A stretch of DNA of 64,000 nucleotides from Coptis chinensis (GCA_015680905.1 CM027377.1:21228501-21292500); one strand, 5' to 3'; numbered from the stretch's first letter, positions 1-11,504 are shown. Numbers and translations: made by a program. The notes: a model not told the origin generated them from the sequence alone.

Positions 1-794
1 TGTCAGACTACACTCCGGTCTTCGTCCGGAACCTAACAGTTGTCGAACTAAACTCCTAGTGCAACGTCAGTTCGTCACCCTATCTATATTGGTCAAGGTG
101 CCTTTCAAGCATACCCGAGGGGTATCATAGTTGCCCGTCTTAAAGATGAGCAGAACCTAGCTCTATTACCAGTTTGTAAGGCTCCATCACCATGTCGCCA
201 TTTTGGTAGGGGCTGGATTATGTTAGGTAAATAACTAAATATGGGTCATGAGTCAAATTAAGTAGAGACGCTGAGCGAAAAATAATACTAATGCTAATCG
301 GTGATTGAAAGGAGAACATTGATCAAGCTTTCAGTGATTTAAAGTCAATCAACTTAACAATCAACTTAACTCAACTCTGAAATGCTTATACAATAGACCT
401 CCTTTAAAACACATTTCACGGTAAAGTAATGGTCACAATTTCATCTGAAAACAAGTTATTCTAATCAATAATTACTGACACTTTTATTTGATGCTAAGCC
501 ATACCTTGGCAACACATTGAATATTCATCACCCAGAGCATCCAGAACTGGTCGTGTAGTCCTCTCAGCTTGTTCCTACCAGCTCGTTCCTACCATCAAAA
601 TTCGCAAGTTCGCAAGCTCTTGTACGAGAGTGGAGAAGAAGGAGCTTTTGTAGCCATCAAAATTCGCAAGCTCGCGTGGGAGAGGTAGAGTAGCTCGCGT
701 GGGAGAGGAGGAGTAGCCTTTATTAATTTTGTTCGTCGGTTTGCAATTGTTCGTCGGTTTGCAATAATTCTCTCCTTTCAGCACCAATTATCTC
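1..794. other. Intergenic DNA with micro-duplications
   Basis: No gene is recognised here. Between about 565 and 770 several short direct duplications sit side by side: two copies of a GCTCGTTCCTACC-like block, two of ATCAAAATTCGCAAG, two of GCTCGCGTGGGAGAGG and two of GTTCGTCGGTTTGCAAT. A 70-codon minus-strand frame across them looks like a by-product of these repeats. The second exon of the neighbouring P450 was looked for on the minus strand and not found. Confidence 0.5.
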
Positions 795-975
795 TGATAA
801 TATCGGCATTAAAGCATATCGTCGATATATCGCGATATATCAATAAATATCGTCGATAAATGCATTGGTATTTATCCAAATCAGTATCGCGATATTTATA
901 TATCCATTTTTGAAATCTCGATATTTATCGCGATATATCGCGATATATCGCGATATTTTGTACTATGCCGTCCAA
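795..975. repeat. ATATCG-rich palindromic repeat, copy 1
   Basis: The stretch is built almost entirely of interleaved, self-complementary words such as CGATATATCGCGATAT, with three near-tandem copies at about 925-955. It ends in GCGATATTTTG. A second, longer block of the same style (ATATCGGAAATATCGG words, ending GGCGATATTTTG) lies at about 61690-62056 inside a retrotransposon. A shared foldback transposon family is inferred from this resemblance. Clear terminal repeats and target duplications were not found for this copy. Confidence 0.6.
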
Positions 976-1207
976 AGAATGAAATATCGTTCTCCTTATT
1001 TACAACTACTTTTTACACCTGTTTCTTTCTAGTTCTCCAAATAAATTTATTTTATTTTGTCGGGCCTGATTTTTGTTTTCTACAAAATTTAAAAATGACA
1101 AAATAAAAATTATGTATCATTATAGTCCTCGTTTGTAGGCATTTTGCTAACTAAACTCGAAATGAAAATTGGTGGATTGGTAGTTCGTAACATAGCTTAC
1201 TACGTAC

Positions 1208-2123
1208 CATGATGACCGCTTTGATGTTTTCTCTAATGAGGTTGACGGATTTGGTATTCTTCGCTTCTTCACTGTAAAATGCGAGTAGGTCATCCACCAA
1301 ATCAGTATTATCAGCCTCATTTGTTTTCTTCTCTTTCGTCAAGTGATCATCAATTATCCTATCAATGAACCGGTATAGAGACTGCCGAACCTTACTGAGT
1401 TTAGTATTGAGTCCTCGAGGGTCGACCCAGTTGAGTCCAGGGAAGAAATCACCAATAGAAAAAACACCAAGTAGCATAGATAATTCTTGCAGAATTGATA
1501 CAAATTGAACTTGACCTTCAATCAGATCAGACCCGAAAGCAGCTCGATAAGTTATGTTACTAGTGAGATTATGCGCCAATTCGCAAATATTAACAGGTGA
1601 CCCGTATTTTGTAGCAACGGATCGCACAGTACACTCAACTTCATCTTGCACGGCCGCCCGGCCATGACTCGGCCCGTTTACGACTAAAAAGGTTGATGAA
1701 ACAAAGCTTTCTCATCTGACGCCAGAATGGACCGTACTGTGCAAATGCCATATCAGCTCGATCGTACGTCAAGAATTTGACGGCACGAGTTGCAGGACGA
1801 TTAGAAAATATTTTATCTTGTACTTGAAGAACTTCACGAGCGAACTCTGGTGTAGAAACTACAACCATGTGAAGTAGACCGAGTCGAAGGTGAAAGAGTC
1901 CACCATATATTTTCGCGAGTTCAGCTAGCCCACGGTGACTTAGCTGGTCTGCCATGAGCATATTTCCGATCACTGGTAAACCCCGTGGTCCAGGTGGATA
2001 TGGTAGTTTTCCATGTGTTCTTACAAGAACAATTAGTAATAAAAGCAAAGTGAGTACGAAGAACATTAACATGTTTAAAGGTTGCAAGAGGATTGCAGGT
2101 TCCACGATTAAGTTATGTCTCAC
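1208..2123 (-). pseudogene. CYP84A-like cytochrome P450 (ferulate 5-hydroxylase family), exon 1, frameshifted
   Basis: The translation opens with an N-terminal membrane anchor rich in Leu and Val, followed by the proline hinge PPGPRGLPVIGN. It then has the stretch DRADMAFAQYGPFWRQMRK and the conserved FSRKRAESW. This order and wording match CYP84A, the endoplasmic-reticulum monooxygenases that hydroxylate coniferaldehyde or ferulate for syringyl lignin. Directly after AESW (about 1650) an extra GC-rich stretch shifts the frame by a net 4 bases relative to the family pattern. The second half (DEVECTVRS, YRAAFG, GVFSIGDFFPGLNWVDPRGLN) therefore sits in another frame. The exon ends at ATG|GTACGTAG, the expected place for the single CYP84A intron. 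The heme-binding half (FGGTET, FxxGxRxCxG) is absent from 1-1207, so it is deleted or lies beyond the window edge. A sequencing or assembly error at the frameshift cannot be excluded. Confidence 0.82.
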
Positions 2124-2156
2124 AGAGCTCGGTTTAGAGTTTAGACACTGGGGGTC

Positions 2157-2163
2157 TTTTTAT
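2157..2163 (-). promoter_or_regulatory. TATA box of the CYP84A-like gene
   Basis: On the minus strand TATAAAA lies about 34 bases upstream of the chosen ATG at 2123. This leaves only a very short 5' leader, so transcription would start within a few bases of the ATG. The retained TATA box suggests a recently intact gene. Confidence 0.5.
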
Positions 2164-2189
2164 ACAGTACACCTTATTACTGTTTAGTT

Positions 2190-2560
2190 GTCGGTGCACC
2201 ACGACATTTTCATCAACTATCTCTAATTCTCTATTTCATTTTTTTTTTGACAAAAGTATATATTTTATTAAATTTCCAAAATAACCCATGTTTTTTTAAA
2301 GGGAGGTTGTTAATCTATTTCATTAGCTAGCTTCTCGCTCTTTTATACACCACTAGCTTTGGTAACTTGTGTACTAGCTTGCTAACTTGTAGCATTACAT
2401 TTTAATTTGCCGTACACCACAGACATTTTCGTCAACATCTATCTCTATTATTTCATATATATTTTTTTAGATTGGCGAGCAAAGTTGTTAATCTATATCT
2501 ATTTCATTAGCTAGCTTCTAACTCTTTTATTACTGTACACCACTAGCTTTCTAACTTGAA
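2190..2560. repeat. Imperfect tandem duplication upstream of the P450
   Basis: Two diverged copies lie about 215 bases apart. Each has CACCAC(A)GACATTTTC(A/G)TCAAC, then TATCTCTA, then GTTGTTAATCTAT, then TTTCATTAGCTAGCTTCT, then CACCACTAGCTTT. The first runs about 2191-2390 and the second about 2409-2560. The duplicated segment lies just upstream of the P450 promoter. Confidence 0.7.
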
Positions 2561-4603
2561 TTGTGACCGAAATGTGTGTTATACATGCCTCTAGTCACCA
2601 ACCTCATCAGTTCTCTCGAGCGATCGAGCTCTTATTTTTTCAAGGATTTAATCATGCTAGCTGACGGACAAGCTAACTTTCATATGCCTCCAATATATAT
2701 AAATGTTATAATAGATAAATAGATTGGTTAGAGATTACAAAATGCAAAAGGTTTAAATGAAACTGGATTAGAAAACTGGGGACAAACTCTCAAAACTCTC
2801 TTTTGGAATTCTACATCGCCATTTCTGAGCTCGCTCTCTCTTTAGTTTGAAAAACTAGAAAGTTGTCCCATCATGCAGAGAGGCCGGCATACACAAAATC
2901 TAAGTAATAAACTAAAGCGTTCTGTATGCGTTTGCATGGAGAGTATTAGACGGAGTTCAGTATATGTAAAGTTATTCTGAATTAAACTTTGATTTGGAAT
3001 TTCGGATCTCACTTCTATGTCATAAAGCCTAAAAGACTTGGAATTTAGTTGTCACGTGGTTACTCTAAATCAAACGCGTTCTTTGCTGGCAGATTGGCAA
3101 TGGATTCATATTTCGAGTATGGGTATAAGCGTATAACCGTATGTCCGTATGTATCATCACAATTCACCACAGACTCGAGAGCTGAAAAAATATGTTTCTG
3201 TTATAAGTTATAACAGATGTTGAAAAACAACTGCACAATTCAGTTGTTGCTTGATTATTACCATCTTTAACTTCGATTCTTTGGCCTACTTTCTTTGGTT
3301 ACAGAAGATTAGAAGAACATAGTCATTTTCAGCAAAAAGAAAAATTATCCATACTCCCATAGATTGCAGATCTCGCTCATGTCACACCATTTACGTCGTG
3401 TTTAACGAAGATTTGGAAATTTAGGAATTTTCAGTTTCCCATCACTTCATTTTTTATTTTTTATTTTTTGCAATTCAGTAATTCACTGGAAAGTGCATTC
3501 AAATTTGTCGACATATAAATATTATACCCTTTATTACTTAGAAATTTTTTCCAACAAACAAAATCTTATCTGAATTTTCAATAGAAGAAATTTAAACCAA
3601 CCTTGTGCTGTTCTCAAAACATAAAAGAGTTGCATGCCAACAAATTAGAGTCTAATTTGAGGTAGACGTACTATTCTGTCGTTCTAGTTTGTCCCTTGTT
3701 TTTCTGAACTCTTGATTGCTAAGCTATATCTAAATGATAGACAAATTGTTGAGGTAAAAGCAGATTACTTACATAGTTTAAGATGCAAATTAAGAAACAA
3801 GTTTCATTTATATCTGTCTGCCGAATAAAACATATTTTTAGCCTCTGCACCAATAATTTTATACATTAAGAGAGACAACCGATAATATCAACCATTTTAG
3901 ATAATTCTGGCATGTTGCAGCAGAAGAATACTGACTCCAGATTTGTAATGTGATTTCCAGTCTCAGCTCGCTTCACAGCAGACCTGACTTTTCAAAATCT
4001 CTTGCCGCTGTACAACAAATAGTTACTGCTAGTTAGCGAATGAAGGAAATCAAACAATTCAAACCACTATGCCAGGGCAGCTAGCATCAGGTCAAGCAGA
4101 ATCATGATGCTTAAAGACCAGCTAGTAAAATATTCAGAGAAGTACATAAGGGAGAAAAAACAGTTAAAGATGCTTCAGATTTCAACAGACGAAAAGAATG
4201 TTCAAACGTTGTTGGAAATCATAGTGAAACATGGTGGTGGTGGTGTTTGGCGGGTGGGGAGGCATATTTTAATTGAGATATAAATGTTTTGCTTACTTGG
4301 TCAAACCATATGTCAAAGCAGTAAGAAAATTACAAGTCGGTAATTAGAATAGCATCCAAAGAAAAAACTTAATCTAATCTAGAAATGCTTTCCTACTTAT
4401 ATAATAGACATGCAAAAGTTTCTTATCTGGCGTTCAAATTGTGTACATTCTTTAGGCAAAATATAAGCTGAGAATTTGAGAATTTGAGAATGTGTGTGGA
4501 GCCTGGAGTTTGATTGTGTCTTAGTAGCTGGTCCTACAACTATATTAACTATCAAATATGACGCAAACTCAACTAAGCCTTTCCTGCTACAAAATAATTT
4601 CTG
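2561..4603. other. Intergenic DNA, no gene recognised
   Basis: The stretch is AT-rich, has no sustained open frame and shows no domain or transposon terminus that I could identify. Short GGTGGTGG runs occur near 4232-4250. It separates the P450 relic from the transposon cluster at 4.6-6.4 kb. Confidence 0.4.
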
Positions 4604-4816
4604 GTCCATGCCATATCTTTGGGGAGAGATGTATACAAGGATATGACCAAAATAAGCAATCCATGCAATCAGTGGCGGAGCCAGGAATTTCATCTAGGTA
4701 GGGCACCACAGTCCATGCCATATCTTTGGGGAGAGATGTATACAAGGATATGACCAAAATAAGCAATCTATGCAATCAGTGGCGGAGCCAGGAATTTCAT
4801 CTAGGTAGGGCACCAC
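4604..4816. repeat. 107-bp tandem duplication across the hAT-like element's left junction
   Basis: Two nearly identical copies (4604-4709 and 4711-4816) each begin GTCCATGCCATATCTTT and end GTAGGGCACCAC. Each holds 66 bases of host flank plus the first 40 bases of the transposon. The first copy keeps the exact target duplication CATGCAAT and the second reads TATGCAAT. The duplication therefore spans the host-transposon junction. Confidence 0.93.
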
Positions 4817-5815
4817 GTAATGCGACTACTGACCAATAAATTCCTAATACATTTAGGAGTATATCGCAATAACCTTTTGAATATGAAAACAACATGGTTT
4901 CACTTTAGTGCATGTTGCACTTGATTAGGGAGAGCATTTCTACTACCACGGCTATGGGTGATTGACCTGGAATAGGTTTCCTACGAATTTATCCATATCT
5001 AATTATCTACACAAAAATCAATTCCATACACTAAAAAAACAAAAATATTCCTCAAGGGCTAACCGAACAAGTGAAAAACCCGACAAATTAAACATCACAA
5101 ACACAAAGTTAGAGAACATAACATAAACACACAGTCCTTTAATTCCTCCCCTGACCCCTCTGTCTTGTTTGACAACTTTCTCTAAATATTAAAATGTCCA
5201 CACCATAAATCCTTGGATTTTTCTTACAAAACTATTGTTTGTCGTCAATACTAAAAATTGAACCTTAGACTACATAACCGCATAACTACCTACTACAATC
5301 CAATATTTTAATCAACTTCATCCAAACCAATTTCACAACCTTTTCTTAATTGACAATGATATAATTCCTCTTTCAAACAATTTGTCAAACAATTACAATG
5401 CAATGTTGTACAACCCAATTAACATCATTCTAATAGTATGAACATGACTTCTTGCACCCCCATAACCAAAACAACACAATCTACAGATAAACTAACAACC
5501 CAATTTCAGAAAAACAACAACTGAATCATAACTTTAACATACTGTAAAGTGTAAAAAAACATAATAAATTAACTTAGGAAATAATCAGGAGCAGAAACAA
5601 TCTCTACGTCCTTTAACAACGCTTATATCATTTGCACTTAGGCTTTTTTCACACTTCAATTATTTTTTTATTTTTTATTTTTTATTTATTTTTTTGGGTT
5701 TGAGTTGTAGCTAGACAGTGGGCCTAAGGTAGGATAGTAAGTTAGCAACACTACTTTTTTTTTTTTTAATCCAAAGTTCAGAGGGGGCCTAGGCCTAGGC
5801 TAGTATCTGCCACTG
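4670..5815. mobile_element. Non-autonomous hAT-like transposon, about 1.15 kb
   Basis: The left end reads CAGTGGCGGAGCCAGG and the right end, on the opposite strand, reads CAGTGGCAGATACTAG, giving imperfect terminal inverted repeats. The 8-bp target CATGCAAT is present at 4662-4669 and 5816-5823. An 8-bp target duplication and CAGTGGCGGA-type ends are typical of plant hAT non-autonomous families. The interior has no transposase-like frame. The left end was later duplicated with its flank, so a second left terminus lies at 4777. Confidence 0.82.
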
Positions 5816-5894
5816 CATGCAATCGAAGTAAACTAAAAAATCCAACATAGATTTTGGTGTCCAAGAATGGCAGTCATTGATGATGTCTAAAAAG

Positions 5895-6080
5895 TAGAAT
5901 ACTGTGTTAGATGGACACACGCTATATTTTAAAAATAATCCGTGACGGATACGTATCTATGTTGGACACACCACGAACACATATTGTATGTGATATACCT
6001 CGATTTTTTATATTTAGCCGTGTCAAACACTTTGTATCCATGTCGGATATGGACACACGTATCCGTGTCAATGTAACTTA
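5895..6080. repeat. GGACACACG/CGTGTC-rich repetitive segment
   Basis: Words such as GTTGGACACACC, CGGATACGTATC, ATGTCGGATATGGACACA and CGTATCCGTGTC recur on both strands, giving several short inverted repeats. This style of sequence is common in plant transposon remnants. No terminus or target duplication was found, so the family is unknown. Confidence 0.4.
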
Positions 6081-6088
6081 GGTAGAAT

Positions 6089-6397
6089 CAGGGACAAACC
6101 CAGTGTATCCTGAAGGTATTCACCTGAATACCCTCAAATTTGGGAGGGAAAAAATCAATATGTTCTGACATTTCAAACTTTACCCACTACTCCACTAGCT
6201 TATGTTCTTATTACTACTTAGTAGCTTGATGCTCATAATTGCATGTATACAAAACTTTTATGGTTCAATTTTGCTTATTGATCATATTTACGGACCTTTA
6301 TGAAAGAAAAGGAAGCACACATTTTCTTATGAAACGATACAATTGTTGTTGAATGTCGACATGAATACCCTAGGATAAAATCCTGGGTCCGTCCCTA
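6089..6397. mobile_element. MITE, hAT-like, 309 bp
   Basis: The left end reads CAGGGACAAACCCAG and the right end, reversed, reads TAGGGACGGACCCAGG. The inner parts of both ends also pair (GAATACCCT). The 8-bp direct repeat GGTAGAAT flanks the element exactly at 6081-6088 and 6398-6405. There is no coding capacity. It lies about 270 bases from the larger hAT-like element, and the two share only general family features. Confidence 0.85.
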
Positions 6398-6405
6398 GGT
6401 AGAAT

Positions 6406-7260
6406 ACTATTATGAGGAAATTGAATGCTGATAGGACAAAATCCTAGCTCAATACATATGATGTAGATGCCCATTTCTATTACATGAGAAAAGAGATAAC
6501 ATAATCGTGTTACTTACGAGGAGACAAATAAATTCAAAGGCCAACTCATTCAAAAAGAGAAAACAATCGTATATTTGCAGTCTGAGTTATCATTAATGAC
6601 ACATGAAATGCTTAATACTTACTTACAAAGTCATGTACAGAGCCAGCAGTGAGCAGAAATAAGATTTATTGTGCTACACATTTAAACTAAATAGATTAGT
6701 GAAAATAAACCAATCCATTGAAAATACATGGAATGAGTTTGGAATTTTTGACTGCTTATTGTGCTACACATTTACAAAGGCTTACTACCTAAAGTAAGCT
6801 ACTATCCAAGGTCCAAAAACTAAATTGGATAGGGAACACCTAAAACAAATGATATTTGTAAGTTGTCCATGGAGTGGACCAAACAAATGTGTAGGTGCAA
6901 TGATTCTGCTGTGCAAATCCTGTTTGCAAACCTTGTTATCTAGTTTTTTTTAGGGGAATGTGACACCACTGACACTGTGCAGTATCAGCTCTTCTTCACT
7001 CCGAATGTGTTTTAAGTCCAAAAGCTCTATCAGGAAATGGAAAAAGTTCAAACCGGATTGTGTGACCGACGACTGTTTTTTGCAATTTGGGTATTGACCA
7101 ATCTAGCTGTCATGAATTGTCTAGTTTCACTCAGGGGGTTGAACTAAAACACAAGCAAAATTTTCCTTCCAGTTCAACTTAACTTCTTATATACAGCTAG
7201 TCCACGAGAAAACCAAAGCTTACATAACGATAAGAAAAAATTCTCACAAAAACACAGCAA
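6406..7260. other. Intergenic DNA, 3' side of the DUF569 gene
   Basis: No gene or transposon terminus is recognised. A short direct repeat, TTATTGTGCTACACATTTA, occurs at about 6669 and 6758. The last 100-200 bases are likely the 3' untranslated region and terminator of the minus-strand DUF569 gene. Confidence 0.4.
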
Positions 7261-8182
7261 TTATAGAGTCAAGGAACTATGAAACACACCTCTGGACGCC
7301 GCCTCAACAATAACGACGTGCATAGTTGTATTGTAAGGAGGAAGATGCAAGCGAATAGGGTAAAGACTTCCACTAATTGGACTCCTAGTACACACAATAA
7401 GATCTTCAAGTCCCGTTTCTTCTTCCAACTTCCGAGTCAATTCTTCCACTCCATTCCCCTTAAAATGTAAGCTAACTTCTTCAGCTCCCTCATCAACATT
7501 CCCATTATCATCCGCAACACGATAGTAAATTGTCCGACCATCAACCTTTGGAGGCAAACAAACCAACGAATCACTCGACTGCAAAACATAATGCCTCAAC
7601 AAAGTTACAACAACACTAATAAAAATCAAAACCATAGGTACAAACTTTACACATATAAGCTCAAAATCAAACCTCAACTCTTGACAATGTATGTTCTGGA
7701 GGTGGAGGTGGAGGTGGAGGTTTCGGGTCTGATTGAATCTGAATAATATCCACATCCCATAATATCCAATCTTGATGTGCACTTCTATGTGGAATATCAT
7801 GAGTAATTGAATTCCTCCAAGGCGGAACCCCTCCATTAGCGCGTAAAAAATCCCCATATCTAGTTTTTAACTTAACTTGCATTCCTTCTCTAATAGGTTC
7901 CCATTCAATACTAGAATCTAATCTTCTAGGTGTAGTTTGAAGCACTTTTTTCCCTGTAACACCTAAAAGAAATGGAATTGTAGAAGCAGTAAGATATTTA
8001 CCATAACAGCTATTAAGACGAATCACGTTTTCGCTCCCGTCAACAAAATCAACTGTCCATCTTGCATTCCTGCTTGAACCATTTCTGTCTTGACATACAT
8101 AGTCTTCATCATCTTCTGCTAAAAGGTACTTGTCATGGTAGCTTCTAAGACGAATAACTTTCGCATTTTTGAAAAATTCCAT
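7261..8182 (-). CDS. DUF569 family protein, two exons
   Basis: Exon 1 is 8182-7673 (170 codons) and exon 2 is 7578-7261 (105 codons plus stop). They join in phase 0 across a 94-base GT...CAG intron, giving 275 residues. The start MEFFKNAKVIRLRS and HDKYLLAEDD are diagnostic of the DUF569 family, plant proteins with a beta-trefoil, fascin/actin-crosslinking-like fold. Residues 1-145 form the trefoil unit. A run of eight prolines (155-162) links it to a C-terminal domain (about 175-265) with DGRTIYY, LTRKLEEETGLEDLIVC, LYPIRL and MHVVIVE. The molecular function of the family is not established. No frameshift or stop is seen and both splice sites are canonical. The minus-strand 5' leader (8190-8440) is pyrimidine-rich, with CTTCTTCTTCTT runs. 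Confidence 0.9.
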
Positions 8183-10048
8183 AAGTTTTTTAAAAGATGA
8201 AATGTATGTAAATGAAAGATCTTTGATGGGTTTTATGAGAAATGGTGTAAAAGGTAAAAAGAAAGGTTTTTTTAAGGTAGAAGAATTTCAGAAAAGGGTA
8301 TTGATAAAAAGATGTAAAGATAGATAAAAATGGTTGTAAATGAAGAAGGAAAATTGCTGTCAAAAGGTGTGGTCTGTGAAATGGGTGTTTGATGAAGAGT
8401 TGTAATGTGAAATGCAGAAGAAATGAGAAGAAGAAGAAGAAGGACAAGGCAAAAAACAGCATCTGGTCGTTGTTCTGACAATTATTTCGTCAACATACCA
8501 TCATGACCAGACATTTCGCCGACATTATTGAAACTTTGATATGTTGAAAGGAAGTTTGGCACCAAATCGAGAAAATGGTTGCGGAAATTATGAAATCTAT
8601 TGAGATTTAGTCAGATACTCGGAATTCCATCTTATTGAAATACCGGAATTTTGGGAAATATTGATGCCGATTGTCGTCTAGTCGAAGATATTATGCCGGC
8701 ATATGGCATGCTACCCAAGTATGAACTACGAAGTACCTTAAAATACGTAATAGTTGTCCAAAGTTCAACCCCAACCTTTTTTTTTCCTTATAATTGCACA
8801 TTTCATATTAGGCTTATTCCTAGCAACAGAGCCCTTCATTTTCTGGTGATTTCCTATCTCCTCTTTTAACTCCGAAATTTTAAAACAAGAATCAGAACCC
8901 ATGCACCTCTTAATTGAGCTTACGAATTGAAACTCAGTGAGACCATCACGTAGAATATAGCTTTACACAATCTAACTACACAGTCTTATTGTAGAGAGTT
9001 CACGCAAGCGTTTCTTAACTATTCTGATGTTCTACGTACTTAGCTATCCCCAGGCGCTTAAAGTTTCTTCCAAGCTCAAAAACTTTTGCTTCAATGTCAA
9101 TATGCATGATTCTTCAATAAGCACAACTGCAACTCAACGTTTGAAGAAAGATTACTATATAATTCTCAACATCAAATACTTTGTAAAAGGCAATGACAAG
9201 GACTAAAGCGCCTTCTTGAAATGAACTTAATTATCTTCCTTATTTTTTTTTGGTGATTTTTTCTTTCCATTTTTTTTTGGGTCAAACACGCACTCAATTA
9301 ATTGTGTAATGGTTTACGTCAAAATTTTATGTATCGTTTATAATCAGAAGGGTTAGTTAGCCCCCACCCACACAGAGTTGCAATAACGGTAATGCTTCTT
9401 CATGTGAATGTGTGTGTGTGTGTGTGGGGGGGGAGGTGTCGATCTAATGACACAAATCCTTTAAGACAGTAACAAAAATTACCTCTTTAGTGAAGAAATT
9501 AACTGTCACCGAGTCTGATTAGTGGATTGATGTCTTGAAATTTATTAGTGCTACTAGCTTTTTAACTCTTGTTTGCATTGCAATTGCAATTTGTTCATAG
9601 GAATATGAATCTACACGAGTTTTTTAAAGTAGGCGGGGACGATTAGCGGTGTCGTTACATGTATCTTTTTTTATGTGGAACATTGATATTTTGCCATGCG
9701 AATTGCGAAGTTGCGAATGGTAAAAATTGTTATTGACTTGAGCCTCTTTAGGTTCTGGCATGTGCCATAAGTGATTCTTTTCCTGATAGATGTATTAAGG
9801 CATTCAAGTTGTTTGGCCTACTAAAATTGTGTTACGATAAGCTTGATCAACAATTATGATTAACCAATCTCAAGATAGAGTATACAGCCTATCATTATTA
9901 AATTTAATTTTGTGGCAAAACTCAAAATTTTGAAAACTGATTTCACACCTAACACTTGTCCACAACGGTCAAACACTTGAACAAAAAACAACCCAATCAA
10001 AACGGATTCATACTCTTACTTATTCAATCTGGCCAGCAAAATTAGCAA
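8183..10048. other. Intergenic DNA between divergent DUF569 and LBD genes
   Basis: The interval contains the promoter sides of two divergently transcribed genes. The first 300 bases are the pyrimidine-rich leader of the DUF569 gene. A (GT)n microsatellite with a G run lies at 9410-9436. No open frame, transposon end or RNA gene was recognised in the rest. Confidence 0.45.
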
Positions 10049-10119
10049 ATGAATTACACCTGTTATGATCATTCTAACCGTTTCTTGATTCACCAAAACA
10101 AATCATCTTCTATAGAGCT

Positions 10120-10125
10120 TATAAA
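10120..10125 (+). promoter_or_regulatory. TATA box candidate of the LBD gene
   Basis: TATAAA lies about 105 bases upstream of the chosen start codon, which fits a 5' leader of roughly 70-75 bases. It supports the downstream ATG at 10226 over the in-frame ATG at 10049. Confidence 0.4.
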
Positions 10126-10225
10126 CTTTGTTTTGCATTTCATCTCCTTCTTTAATGCCTCTTTGGTCGCACTTTATATCCCAAACAATTCAAGTGCACT
10201 TTTTTTTGAGCTAGCTACAAATACA

Positions 10226-11276
10226 ATGACCGTCAAGGGCGGCACAAACCAGGCTTGTGCTGCGTGCAAATACCAACGGAGGAAATGCTCGGCCGATTGC
10301 CAACTCGCTCCGTACTTCCCTCCAGACCAGCCAAAGATGTTCCAGAATGCGCACAAACTCTTCGGTGTAAGCAACATTTTAAAGGTACTCAACAAAATAC
10401 ATCCACAACATAGGAACGAAGCTATGAAAAACATTATTGGTCATGCAAATATACGTGACAGGTTCCCAGTTTATGGTTGCTACGGTATGAAGAGAGAGCT
10501 TGAGATGCAGATTGAACGGTATCAATTTGAGCTAGATAATGTTAACGCACAACTTGCGAACTTTAGACAGCAATACAATCAGTTTCCTCCATCGTCTCCA
10601 CATAATTCACCTTCTTCGAAGTTACAATTAGGCCAATCCTCTCCTCATAATGCTGCTCTCCCACTCTTTCAGCAATATCCTCCACAGGAACAATTTTATG
10701 CACCATCGGCAAATGGAGTTCCAGTTTTCGTTCCCAATCAATCTGCAGGCTTACCCTATAGCAACAATGTTTCGACTTACAATGCAGCTGATTATATCGA
10801 CCCTAAAGATGTCAATGGGAATTCTATGTGGATCCAACAACAGCAACTTTATACTCAGAATAACAATTTTAACAATATCAATTATTCTGCGCAAGTTCAA
10901 TCTCCATTTCTTGCACCACAAGAACTTCCAATGAAACAGCAAGAAGTTGAAGAAGACCCTCAAGACTATGATGAGATACCAGCCTTTTTCGATATCATTG
11001 ATGACAGACAGTCCTATATAGATTCCAAGGAGGCATATGAATCCAGGTATATTATACTGATTATTGAATGAGTTTTGTTTGTAATATTTATATATAAACA
11101 CTTCGATTAGTATTCTTCTTGTGTATATCAGTACAATGTTCCTAACTATGTTCTGTTCCATAATTTTCAGCTCGGATTCATCCTTGAAGGATAACACACG
11201 ATCAAATGCTGAGCAAGTTTCGGAAAATGAACTCAAAAGTGCTGCTGCGTGCTTTACTCTCACCAGTGTAAACTAA
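10226..11276 (+). CDS. LOB-domain (LBD/ASL) transcription factor, two exons
   Basis: Exon 1 is 10226-11046 and exon 2 is 11171-11276; the 124-base intron has GTATAT and TTTTCAG ends and the join is in frame, giving 308 residues. The zinc-finger-like motif CAACKYQRRKCSADC (residues 11-25, C-X2-C-X6-C-X3-C) is invariant in LOB proteins. The GAS block follows, with FQNAHKLFGVSNILKVL, and then PVYGCYG. A helical segment lies near 90-115, and the remainder is rich in Gln, Asn, Pro and Ser, as in transcriptional activators. The wording of the LOB domain resembles LBD27/LBD22-type proteins more than LOB itself; this subgroup call is inference. LBD proteins are nuclear DNA-binding regulators of organ and pollen development. 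The start at 10226 was chosen because the LOB domain begins ten residues later; the 59 upstream in-frame residues look like leader. No defect is visible. Confidence 0.92.
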
Positions 11277-11504
11277 TCCAACGACAACCGATGAAAAGGA
11301 GTTTCAAAAAATAAGTTAGCTATGGAATTTCTATTTCATTATCAATTTGTTGTCTCATTCCACAATTTTGTAATTTTTAAGTAACTAGTTTTGCCAATTA
11401 TGCATACCTTTGAAATGAATAAGAGATGTAAATAATTTTCGGTTTACGAATTGAACCTACCAAGTTCGAGAACTACCTTTTTCCAGATTTTGGTGGTGGA
11501 GGGA

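Noticed and set aside
575-787. 70-codon minus-strand frame
   Set aside because: It covers micro-duplications and resembles no protein.
4397-4775. Two minus-strand open frames (98 and 62 codons)
   Set aside because: They run through the 107-bp tandem duplication and the hAT-like end, repeat the same residues and match no family.
8190-8481. Two Phe/Leu-rich minus-strand frames
   Set aside because: They come from the CT-rich 5' leader of the DUF569 gene and show no domain.
10049-10225. Upstream in-frame extension of the LBD protein (59 residues)
   Set aside because: LOB proteins start close to the cysteine motif, and a TATA box lies inside this stretch, so it is leader.
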